20,626 bases of DNA from the NCBI GenBank assembly GCA_946414975.1, contig CAMKQS010000019.1, positions 1-20,626 of the forward strand. The letters are read 5' to 3'. The notes under the pieces are model-generated. The model searched no databases, was not told the DNA's origin, and saw only the letters and a program-made list of their open reading frames with translations. Shown in pieces: positions 14,954 to 20,626 of this stretch. How positions within the stretch are numbered: the first letter of the stretch is position 1; each line of letters starts with the position of its first letter. This DNA is from an uncultured Caryophanales bacterium. GTDB taxonomy: Bacteria; Bacillota_I; Bacilli_A; RF39; UBA660. The position numbers and the translations under genes are program-made.

Positions 14954-15703
14954 TTGAAAAACTATGGATATCAAAATGAATATGACTATGTAGAATTATT
15001 TCACAATAAATACTTGCATGAACTTGATGATAATTCAAAAAGATTTCTAAATGAATTATTTGGTGATATTATAAATGATAATGAACCAATTAAATGTTGG
15101 AAAAATCGAATGGTACAAAAGGCTGACATTTTTATTAGATATGGAAATCATATTAAAAATATAAGTTTAAAATGTGGAAAAAGCAATTCGATGCATCATG
15201 AACAAGTGCAGGAATTTAAGAGATATTTAGAAAAATTAAGTATTCCTTATAAAGTTATTGATAAATATATGGATTATCATTTTGGATATGCTAAAGATGA
15301 TAATGGAAAATATGATTACTCACGGGTTTTAAGTGCTGATGAATACAAAACCATATATCAAGATGAATTAGATATATTTAATAGTTCAATTAACAAAACT
15401 AGAATAATTGTAGATATGATTGATAGGTTTATTATAAGGGGTAGAAACTCTGATTATGATATTGATGCTCTAGTATGTGGTACAGTTGATGATTATGTAT
15501 GGATTATGAAATATGATTTATATGATCTAATACTATCTAAAAGAGCATTAGATTATACTTCTCCTCACATTGCCTGCATGACAATTGGACCTAAAAAAAG
15601 AAATTTAAATGGCAATTCTAAAAATTACAAAGATAAATATTTGGTCTGTATTAGATGGAATTTTATTAGGGAATCAATTATAGATTTTAAAAGTAAAAAA
15701 TAA
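14954..15703 (+). CDS. Uncharacterised 249-aa protein, possible PD-(D/E)XK nuclease-like fold
   Basis: Starts MKNYGYQNEYDYVELF. A segment KADIFIRYGNHIKNISLKCG (residues 56-75) followed by SNSMHHEQVQEFKRYL looks like the D-x(n)-strand-K core of PD-(D/E)XK nucleases, but the position expected to be Glu/Asp before x-K is Ser71, so nuclease activity is doubtful. The C-terminal part has GRNSDYDIDALVCG and a PHIACMTIGPKKRNLN segment typical of an orphan family seen in Bacillota, as far as I can recall. TTG 14954 is chosen as start because GGAG (14941-14944) is 9 nt upstream; an in-frame TTG at 14945 touches the site. No methylase or other restriction partner is nearby. Confidence 0.6.
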   Translation: MKNYGYQNEYDYVELFHNKYLHELDDNSKRFLNELFGDIINDNEPIKCWKNRMVQKADIFIRYGNHIKNISLKCGKSNSMHHEQVQEFKRYLEKLSIPYKVIDKYMDYHFGYAKDDNGKYDYSRVLSADEYKTIYQDELDIFNSSINKTRIIVDMIDRFIIRGRNSDYDIDALVCGTVDDYVWIMKYDLYDLILSKRALDYTSPHIACMTIGPKKRNLNGNSKNYKDKYLVCIRWNFIRESIIDFKSKK

Positions 15704-15706
15704 GTA

Positions 15707-15810
15707 TTCGATTCTGGTCACAAAAAAACTAATCCGTTTATGAATTAGTTATCTATTAAAACTCTATAATAGAGTAAGAACCAATAATGGAGCAAGTGAC
15801 CAGAATCGAA
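15707..15810. repeat. 15-nt inverted copy of the tRNA-Gly T-arm
   Basis: TTCGATTCTGGTCAC at 15707-15721 on the plus strand equals the T-loop/T-stem and acceptor start of tRNA-Gly, which is on the minus strand (complement at 15796-15810). The match is exact over 15 nt and ends sharply at both sides. The terminator of the tRNA lies between the copies. Confidence 0.9.
15722..15775 (-). terminator. Two hairpins after tRNA-Gly, the second an intrinsic terminator
   Basis: Read on the minus strand: first ACTCTA-3 nt-TAGAGT (15761-15775), then AACTAAT/ATTAGTT (15744-15750 with 15727-15733) followed by seven T. The first may be a processing or stability hairpin, the second ends transcription of the tRNA. 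Confidence 0.75.
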
Positions 15811-15862
15811 CTGGCATTTCAACCTTGGCAAGGTCGTGTACTAACCATTGTACTACACCTGC
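15788..15862 (-). tRNA. tRNA-Gly (anticodon GCC)
   Basis: 75 nt including an encoded CCA. Acceptor GCAGGTG pairs with CACTTGC (one G-U); the D-arm has TAGTACAATGGTTAGTACA; the anticodon stem CGACC/GGTTG carries loop TTGCCAA with GCC in the centre; the T-arm holds TTCGATT. The discriminator is T, as usual for bacterial tRNA-Gly. It is transcribed alone from its own promoter. Confidence 0.96.
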
Positions 15863-15874
15863 AGTAACAAAGAT

Positions 15875-15903
15875 ATTATAGCACATCTATAATTATTTGT
15901 CTA
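15875..15903 (-). promoter_or_regulatory. Promoter of tRNA-Gly
   Basis: Minus strand TAGACA (15898-15903), 17-nt spacer ending in TGC (extended -10), TATAAT (15875-15880). The tRNA 5' end is 12 nt after the -10. Confidence 0.85.
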
Positions 15904-15930
15904 TATAATTAATATATAAATTTATCAAAC

Positions 15931-15959
15931 AAAAAAACAATAGATATTTTATCATATTG
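15931..15959 (-). terminator. Intrinsic terminator of the carboxypeptidase gene
   Basis: Minus-strand stem CAATA-bulged T-GATA with TATC-TATTG (15951-15959 region with 15938-15946), AAA loop, then seven T. It sits a few bases after the stop codon and separates the gene from the tRNA promoter. Confidence 0.75.
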
Positions 15960-15963
15960 CTTT

Positions 15964-17142
15964 TTACTTACGTCTAGATTTCTTATGCTTTTTCTTCTTT
16001 AATTTAGCTTTAATAATAATTACCAATAATACTATTATTCCTAAAGGTATTAATAAAAGAAAATAATTATAATACTTAATATCTTTATCTAGGTATACTT
16101 TATAAGTATCTAATGTATTATTATCATAAATTATTTTTACTTTACCTAAATAATCACCTTTTTTTATTTTTCTATTTAATACTTCTACACCTTTATATTC
16201 ATACTTTATTTTATTTATATCAACATCATTACTTAAATACTTTTTTATACTTTTATTGGAATAAATATTATATTCTTTGGTTTTGCTTTCTTTTACTTTA
16301 ATTGTTTTTAATAATTGTTTTTTCTTTAATATTTCTTTATACGAGTAATTTGAGTCAAAATAGTTATATAAATCCATGGTATCTGTAATGTGATTTGGTA
16401 ATTTTTCTGCATTAAGTGTGATTACTAAGTAATTAACATTATTAAGTGTTGATGTAGATGCTAAACAATAATTAGCTTCATTCGTAAAACCTGTCTTTGA
16501 TCCTGTTAAACTACTTATATCAATGCCATATTTTTTGGCTACACTATTAGTTGTTTTAGTAAGTTTAATATTATTTGTAGTAGTATATTCATCTTTATTA
16601 AATACATCTTTAAATTTTTCATTTTTTATTGCATATTTTAATAATAATGCCATATCATTAGCTGTTGAATAATTATCTTCATCTTTACCTATTGGATTAG
16701 AAAAATGTGTATTTGTCATACCTATTTCAGATGCTTTTTTATTCATTAAATTGGCAAACTCTTCAATACTTCCAGCTATATTATTAGCAAGTATTTGTCC
16801 TGCATCAGCACCACTAGGAAGCATTAGGGCATATATTAAATCATTATACGTTACTTTATCTCCTGCTTTAAATCCTGCAACTGCATAACCATTAAGTCCC
16901 GATAAATCTTTATATGTTACTGTAACTGTATCATCTAGATTACTAACATTTTCAAGTGATATAATAGTTGTCATTATTTTTGTTAGAGATGCAATACTAC
17001 TTTTTTCATTAGAATTTTTTTCATAAATTATATTATCATCATTTAAGTTATATACTATTGCATATTTAGAATTAACATCTATAGCTTTTATATTTAATGA
17101 AAATAATAAAAATAAAATAATGAAAACAAAAAACTTCTTCAT
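15964..17142 (-). CDS. D-alanyl-D-alanine carboxypeptidase (S11, DacA/PBP5 type)
   Basis: 392 aa. Signal peptide at 1-20, then the penicillin-binding fold: SLTK (S52 nucleophile, K55), SGA at 110-112 and KTG (216-218). It trims the terminal D-Ala from peptidoglycan pentapeptides outside the membrane. The second motif is normally S-x-N (SGN); here the Asn is Ala112, which may change activity, although the surrounding LMLPSGADA looks like a natural variant. Instead of the amphipathic tail of PBP5 there is a transmembrane helix (about 363-379) followed by a very basic KAKLKKKKHKKSRRK end. The ATG has GGTGATG upstream and an extended -10 promoter before it; monocistronic. Confidence 0.88.
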   Translation of the reverse strand: MKKFFVFIILFLLFSLNIKAIDVNSKYAIVYNLNDDNIIYEKNSNEKSSIASLTKIMTTIISLENVSNLDDTVTVTYKDLSGLNGYAVAGFKAGDKVTYNDLIYALMLPSGADAGQILANNIAGSIEEFANLMNKKASEIGMTNTHFSNPIGKDEDNYSTANDMALLLKYAIKNEKFKDVFNKDEYTTTNNIKLTKTTNSVAKKYGIDISSLTGSKTGFTNEANYCLASTSTLNNVNYLVITLNAEKLPNHITDTMDLYNYFDSNYSYKEILKKKQLLKTIKVKESKTKEYNIYSNKSIKKYLSNDVDINKIKYEYKGVEVLNRKIKKGDYLGKVKIIYDNNTLDTYKVYLDKDIKYYNYFLLLIPLGIIVLLVIIIKAKLKKKKHKKSRRK

Positions 17143-17157
17143 ATCATCACCATTATA

Positions 17158-17166
17158 AGTATAGCA
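17158..17166 (-). promoter_or_regulatory. Extended -10 promoter of the carboxypeptidase gene
   Basis: Minus strand TGC-TATACT (17158-17166), in the 45-nt gap after tdk. There is no strong -35. Confidence 0.5.
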
Positions 17167-17187
17167 TATAAAAGAAGTTTATAGTAT

Positions 17188-17793
17188 TTATTTTATAAAT
17201 TTTCGATAATTTATTTTTTTTACTTTCTGTAAATAACAATCTCCACATAAAGGAACATATTTAACATTATCACACTCTCCATCGATTAATATTTCTTTTC
17301 CTTCTAAAGTATAAGAGTTATCAATCATTCTACCTGCATATCGAGCAATTTCTCCACATTCACATAAAGTCTTAATCTCTTCCAAGTTTTCAGCAATTTC
17401 AAGTAATCTTGTTGCGCCTTCAAATCCTTCCATTTTAAAATTAGTTCTAAGACCATAACAAATTACTGGGATATCAAATATTTTAGATGATAGATATAAT
17501 TCATCAATTTTTTCTTTTGATAATAATTCAGCTTCATCTACTAATATACATTTTAAATCTCCTGTATATCTATTTTGTATTGATTCAATAATGTTAGTAT
17601 TATCATCAATTAAAATATCAACACTTCTTGTAAGCCCTATCCTAGAATCAAGATTATTATTTCCTTTAGTATCTTTTTTTGGTTTCATAACTAATACTCT
17701 AAAACCATTCTCAGTATAATTATAAGCAGTTCTAATAAGATCAATAGTTTTACCACTATTCATTGTTGCATATTTGAAATTTAATTTAGCCAT
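17188..17793 (-). CDS. tdk: Thymidine kinase (type II)
   Basis: Phosphorylates thymidine with ATP in the salvage pathway; cytosolic tetramer. 201 aa, usual length. Motifs: P-loop ATMNSGKT (9-16), which differs from the common GPMFSGKS but keeps G14-K15-T16; LVDEAELL with catalytic E87; CYGLRTNF (112-119); and a zinc site from C144, C146, C183 and C186 (CECG and CGDC). The C-terminal lasso is present. The start has GGGAGGG at good spacing. It follows ffh after 11 nt on the same strand, so both are likely one transcript from the ffh promoter. No terminator is visible after it. Confidence 0.93.
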   Translation of the reverse strand: MAKLNFKYATMNSGKTIDLIRTAYNYTENGFRVLVMKPKKDTKGNNNLDSRIGLTRSVDILIDDNTNIIESIQNRYTGDLKCILVDEAELLSKEKIDELYLSSKIFDIPVICYGLRTNFKMEGFEGATRLLEIAENLEEIKTLCECGEIARYAGRMIDNSYTLEGKEILIDGECDNVKYVPLCGDCYLQKVKKINYRKFIK

Positions 17794-17804
17794 ATAATCC
17801 CTCC

Positions 17805-19109
17805 CTAAAATGGCATTTTAAAATTCCCGCTTTTCATTCTTTTCATCATTGTCTTCATTTGCTCAAATTGTTTTAATAATCTATTAATCTCTTCAACACT
17901 ACGGCCACATCCTTTTGATATTCTTTGTTTTCTAGAATTCTTAATAACATCAGGATGTTTTCTTTCATATGGTGTCATAGATAATATAATAGCTTCAATA
18001 TGAGCCATATCTTTAGGATTTACTTTAACTTTTTTTAATTCTTTTGGAACTCCTGGAATTAGCTTAATTAAACTTTCTAGTGGTCCCATCTTTTTTATTT
18101 GTTTAAATGTAGATAAGAAATCTTCCAAATCAAATTTTCCTTGTTCCATTTTTTTTGCAGCTTTCATGGCTTCATCTTGGTCGATAGTATTTTCAACTTT
18201 TTCAACAATACTCATCAAATCTCCCATACCAAGAATTCTCTCAGCCATTCTATCTGGATAAAATTCATCTAGTCCATCCATTTTTTCAGAAACACCGACA
18301 AATTTTATTGGTACGTTTGTTAAATGTCTAATTGAAAGTGCGGCTCCACCTTTAGTATCACCATCAAGTTTAGTTAAAATTGCTCCTGTAAGAGGTAATT
18401 TATTATTAAATCCTTCAATTACATTAACCGCATCTTGTCCTGTCATACTATCTATTACAAGTAGTATTTCATTTGGTGATACTTCACTATTTATATTGTT
18501 AAGCTCATCCATTAAATTTTCATCTATATGAAGTCTTCCTGCTGTATCTATTAATACATAATCAAATTTATTTTCTTTCGCATAATTAATTGCATTTTTA
18601 CTAATAGTAACAGGATTATTATTACCCTCATCATAAACTTCTATATTTAATTCTTTACCTATTTGTTTTAATTGATCAATAGCAGCTGGTCTATACACAT
18701 CACATGCAACAAGTAATGGTTTTTTCTTATATTTTTTTCTAAGTAATAAAGCAAGTTTTCCAATAGTTGTAGTTTTACCACTACCTTGTAATCCAACTAA
18801 CATTAATATAGATGGATTACCACTTGTATATAATTCTTTTTTCTCTCCACCAAGTAAATCTACAAGTTCATCTTTTACTATTTTTACAAATAGTTCACCA
18901 GGCTTTATACTCTTTTTAACTTCTTCACCCAATGCTTTTTCTTTTACTGTTGCGATAAACTCTTTTACTACTTTATAGTTAACATCTGCCTCAAGTAGTG
19001 CAAGTCTAATCTCTCTTGTTACATCACTAATATTATCTTCTGTTATTTTTCCATAACCCTTTATTTTATTCATTACATTTTGTAGTCTATCTGACAAATT
19101 CTCAAACAT
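17805..19109 (-). CDS. ffh: Signal recognition particle protein Ffh (SRP54)
   Basis: GTPase that binds signal sequences of nascent membrane proteins with SRP RNA and docks to FtsY. 434 aa. N-domain helices (1-90) with LALLEADVNYKVV; G-domain with GLQGSGKT (106-113), DVYRPAA (137-143), DTAGR (188-192), TKLDGD (246-251) and GGAALSI; methionine-rich M-domain (about 300-434) with SKGCGRSVEEIN and ending in QMKTMMKRMKSGNFKMPF. All motifs are intact. ATG has GGTGAT upstream and a strong promoter. The usual partner ylxM is not directly upstream; instead the pilin-like gene and its terminator sit there. Confidence 0.97.
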   Translation of the reverse strand: MFENLSDRLQNVMNKIKGYGKITEDNISDVTREIRLALLEADVNYKVVKEFIATVKEKALGEEVKKSIKPGELFVKIVKDELVDLLGGEKKELYTSGNPSILMLVGLQGSGKTTTIGKLALLLRKKYKKKPLLVACDVYRPAAIDQLKQIGKELNIEVYDEGNNNPVTISKNAINYAKENKFDYVLIDTAGRLHIDENLMDELNNINSEVSPNEILLVIDSMTGQDAVNVIEGFNNKLPLTGAILTKLDGDTKGGAALSIRHLTNVPIKFVGVSEKMDGLDEFYPDRMAERILGMGDLMSIVEKVENTIDQDEAMKAAKKMEQGKFDLEDFLSTFKQIKKMGPLESLIKLIPGVPKELKKVKVNPKDMAHIEAIILSMTPYERKHPDVIKNSRKQRISKGCGRSVEEINRLLKQFEQMKTMMKRMKSGNFKMPF

Positions 19110-19124
19110 AAAATCACCATATTA

Positions 19125-19153
19125 ATTATAACGATATTTTTAATGTTTGTAAA
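19125..19153 (-). promoter_or_regulatory. Promoter of ffh-tdk
   Basis: Minus strand TTTACA (19148-19153), 17-nt spacer, TATAAT (19125-19130), about 15 nt before the ATG at 19109. Confidence 0.8.
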
Positions 19154-19213
19154 GAAAAAGGCATAGTTTTAGCATTATTCTTAATAGCATTATTAACATA
19201 AATACATATATGT

Positions 19214-19246
19214 AAAAAAAATATTCCTGTTCTATTAGGAATATTT
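19214..19246 (-). terminator. Intrinsic terminator of the pilin-like gene
   Basis: Perfect 10-bp stem AAATATTCCT/AGGAATATTT (19219-19228 with 19237-19246), 8-nt loop, then T run on the minus strand (A run at 19214-19220). It lies 5 nt after the stop codon. Confidence 0.88.
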
Positions 19247-19250
19247 ATAT

Positions 19251-20489
19251 TTAGTTATAATATAAAGATAGTAACGATTTAGAGATAGTTATAACTGGGC
19301 GCACGACGACATCTTCGCTGTAGGCGTAGCGGCTGTTGCCCAAGCCACTGCTGAACACGCCCCAAACATTAGACGACGAACCATTTCTTGGACTAGAAGT
19401 CCAATACAAAGAATTAATGTGTAACCAACTTGGTGCTTCTGCTGATTTAGAACAAAATCCTGATTGTATACAAGAATCATCGCTATAACCTAGACTTTTT
19501 AAATCTTCTAGAGTAATTAATCTTGCATCACTTGCGGCTGGGGCTTGTGCAGATGCCCAGGCATCTACTGCATATTTTACTTCTGATTGTGCATAATCTG
19601 TTGTACATCCAGAAATTACCCAAGAGCCATTTACTTTTCCACAAGTTTCACTTGTATAATATGCCATGCATCCATACCCATTCCAATTATATGCTGTTCC
19701 TACTGAAGTATATGTATATCTGTTTACATGACCTGCTCCATATTGATTTACTTCTGCTACTGTTAATGGTTCTGCTTTTAATAATGTTACACTTGAATCT
19801 GTATCTTTGATTACATAATAATCTACATTATTATAGCTTACTTGATCTCCTATGTTATATGGTCTAAATGTTATTGTTCCATAATGATAATATCCATCTT
19901 CTGTATCATCAGTTACATCTACATTATTTACTTTACAGTTAGTCATATAAATAGTTCCATCATAATTTACTGTTACATCACACGATACTGGCTTTCCTGT
20001 ATAGTCTATTGTTAATGTTGTATAATCAGATACTGGGCTACCATTTGTATTATAATATGCTACTGATGCAGTTTTTAAAGCTAATCCATACATATCTACA
20101 TATTCTTCATTTGTTATATCTCTAGTACCATAGTGGTAATATCCATCTTCTGTAGATGAGTCTTTTACAGCTTTAGTTCCTACAGAACATTCAGATAAAT
20201 ATATTCCTCCATTTTTTTTCATTTGCATTACATTACAAACTACTTCTTTACCTGTATATTCTACATTTAAGTTTTTTAAATCTGTTGGAAATGCTCCTGT
20301 ATCCATTAAGTAAGTAGCTATGGCTAATTCTACTGCTCTACCATATGCATCAATACTTCTTTTGTCTGCACTAATCCTAGCTTTTCTTATTATATTCATT
20401 ACTAGCGGTGTTACTATTAAAGCTAGTATTGCTAAAATTACTAAAACTGCTATTAATTCTATTAAAGTAAAACCTTTCTTTCTTTTCAT
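19251..20489 (-). CDS. Type IV pilin-like protein with duplicated pilin body and C-terminal lectin-like variable domain
   Basis: 412 aa. The N-terminus KRKKGFTLIELIAVLVILAI is a type IV/type II pseudopilin leader: cleavage expected after G6, methylated F7, Glu at 11 (the +5 Glu), then a hydrophobic helix to about 30. The next region is an internal duplication: about 48-121 and 132-204, both with D-A/M-YG start, YTGK and EDGYYHYG end. The C-terminal part (about 210-412) has FRPYNIGDQVSYNNVDYYVI, DARLITLEDL, YWTSSPRNG and a final VVVRPVITISKS, the shape of FGE/C-type-lectin-like domains that often serve as diversity-generating retroelement targets. Start at the second ATG (20489) because GGAG (20497-20500) lies 7 nt away, but only 1 nt from the first ATG (20495). 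No pilus assembly genes are in the window. The 3' end contains an anomalous G+C-rich patch, described separately. Confidence 0.85.
   Translation of the reverse strand: MKRKKGFTLIELIAVLVILAILALIVTPLVMNIIRKARISADKRSIDAYGRAVELAIATYLMDTGAFPTDLKNLNVEYTGKEVVCNVMQMKKNGGIYLSECSVGTKAVKDSSTEDGYYHYGTRDITNEEYVDMYGLALKTASVAYYNTNGSPVSDYTTLTIDYTGKPVSCDVTVNYDGTIYMTNCKVNNVDVTDDTEDGYYHYGTITFRPYNIGDQVSYNNVDYYVIKDTDSSVTLLKAEPLTVAEVNQYGAGHVNRYTYTSVGTAYNWNGYGCMAYYTSETCGKVNGSWVISGCTTDYAQSEVKYAVDAWASAQAPAASDARLITLEDLKSLGYSDDSCIQSGFCSKSAEAPSWLHINSLYWTSSPRNGSSSNVWGVFSSGLGNSRYAYSEDVVVRPVITISKSLLSLYYN
19299..19379 (-). other. Probable variable region of a diversity-generating retroelement
   Basis: 27 codons (residues about 371-397) with 48 of 81 bases G or C and 21 of 27 codons ending in G or C, in a gene whose other codons mostly end in A or T. 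Fifteen codons are NNC (CGC, GTC, GTC, AGC, TAC, GCC, TAC, CGC, AGC, AAC, GGC, GGC, AGC, TTC, GGC). Adenine-specific mutagenesis of AAC codons in a template would give exactly NNC. The patch ends at VRPVI, where variable regions of this fold normally end. The template repeat and reverse transcriptase are not in the window. Confidence 0.7.
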
Positions 20490-20513
20490 AATCATACTCC
20501 TATTCTATATATA

Positions 20514-20542
20514 ATTCTATCAAAAATAAAAAAATTAGACAA
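20514..20542 (-). promoter_or_regulatory. Possible promoter of the pilin-like gene, overlapping the upstream terminator
   Basis: Minus strand TTGTCT (20537-20542), 17-nt spacer, TAGAAT (20514-20519), 14 nt before the GGAG. The -35 lies in the descending arm of the terminator of the upstream transcription unit, so the two signals share bases. Confidence 0.4.
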
Positions 20543-20565
20543 GATTTATTTCTAAATTTGTCTAA
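20528..20565 (-). terminator. Intrinsic terminator of the gene upstream of the pilin-like gene
   Basis: Stem TTAGACAA-g-ATTT with AAAT-TTGTCTAA (20535-20547 with 20554-20565, one bulged base) followed on the minus strand by seven T (20528-20534). Confidence 0.8.
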
Positions 20566-20605
20566 CCTTTGGACCTTGTAAATTTAACTGTGTAAATTCG
20601 TATTC

Positions 20606-20626
20606 TTACCACCAGTTAGAATCACT
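20606..20626 (-). CDS. Possible last codons of a gene entering from the right edge
   Basis: On the minus strand one frame reads SDSNWW then TAA (20606-20608), 40 nt before the terminator at 20528-20565. A stop followed closely by a terminator fits a gene end, but six codons cannot identify it and another frame is open too (to 20585). Confidence 0.25.
   Translation of the reverse strand, partial: SDSNWW

Noticed and set aside
19289..19480. 63-codon minus-strand frame overlapping the pilin-like gene
   Set aside because: It is an alternative frame opened by the G+C-rich patch; no start context and the main frame is strongly supported.
19523..19810. 95-codon plus-strand frame in the pilin-like gene
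   Set aside because: His/Leu-rich antisense shadow without ribosome binding site.
1..20626. CRISPR arrays, insertion sequences, rRNA genes
   Set aside because: No regularly spaced direct repeats, transposase ORFs, IS-type terminal repeats or rRNA sequence were seen on either strand.

Overview
The window comes from a very A+T-rich, Gram-positive-type genome that uses the standard bacterial code: TGA is a real stop, for example in the ATGA overlaps of the kinase operon. A rlmN-prpC-prkC-rsgA-rpe order, PASTA kinase, S11 D,D-carboxypeptidase, LysM and SleC-like proteins, GGAGG ribosome binding sites and a CCA-encoding tRNA point to Bacillota. An uncultured, gut-type low-GC Bacilli/Erysipelotrichia-like lineage is my inference, not something the sequence proves. 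Most of the window is chromosomal core with accessory islands.

Layout. (1) 1-5250, minus strand: a tightly overlapping operon, rlmN > prpC (PP2C phosphatase) > prkC (Ser/Thr kinase with PASTA domains and an unusual C-terminal InlB-type repeat) > rsgA > rpe, followed by the first codons of what may be trigger factor. (2) 5311-6963: a membrane-anchored serpin with a terminator; its ribosome binding site and start codon are duplicated in tandem. (3) 7065-8051, plus strand: a small zinc-ribbon protein and a 186-aa protein with faint nucleotidyl-cyclase/SatD-like motifs, each with a promoter and a terminator. (4) 8077-10677, plus strand: a three-gene spore-cortex-type set, namely a five-LysM protein that appears to start at ATT, a transthyretin-like domain protein, and a SleC-like SpoIID/LytB plus triple peptidoglycan-binding protein. 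(5) 10698-13843, minus strand: three poorly characterised genes (transglutaminase-like, possible Spo0A-C-like, unknown). Between the last two lies a consensus promoter driving a folded RNA of about 100 nt that ends in an intrinsic terminator. (6) 13892-15703: divergent promoters, a LysR regulator and a putative PD-(D/E)XK-like protein. (7) 15707-15903: tRNA-Gly(GCC) with promoter and terminator, plus an inverted 15-nt copy of its T-arm. (8) 15931-19153, minus strand: a DacA-type carboxypeptidase, then the ffh-tdk pair. (9) 19214-20626, minus strand: a type IV pilin-like protein with a duplicated pilin body and a C-terminal lectin-like domain.

The most striking feature is in the pilin-like gene. 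An 81-base patch near its 3' end (19299-19379) is 59% G+C by direct count, with 21 of 27 codons ending in G or C and 15 of the form NNC, inside an otherwise A+T-rich gene. It encodes the segment just before a VRPVI motif. This is the expected signature of the variable region of a diversity-generating retroelement (AAC codons in a template, adenine-mutagenised). The reverse transcriptase and template are not in the window, so the call is an inference, but a precise and testable one. It would make this a hypermutated, pilin-displayed lectin-like protein.
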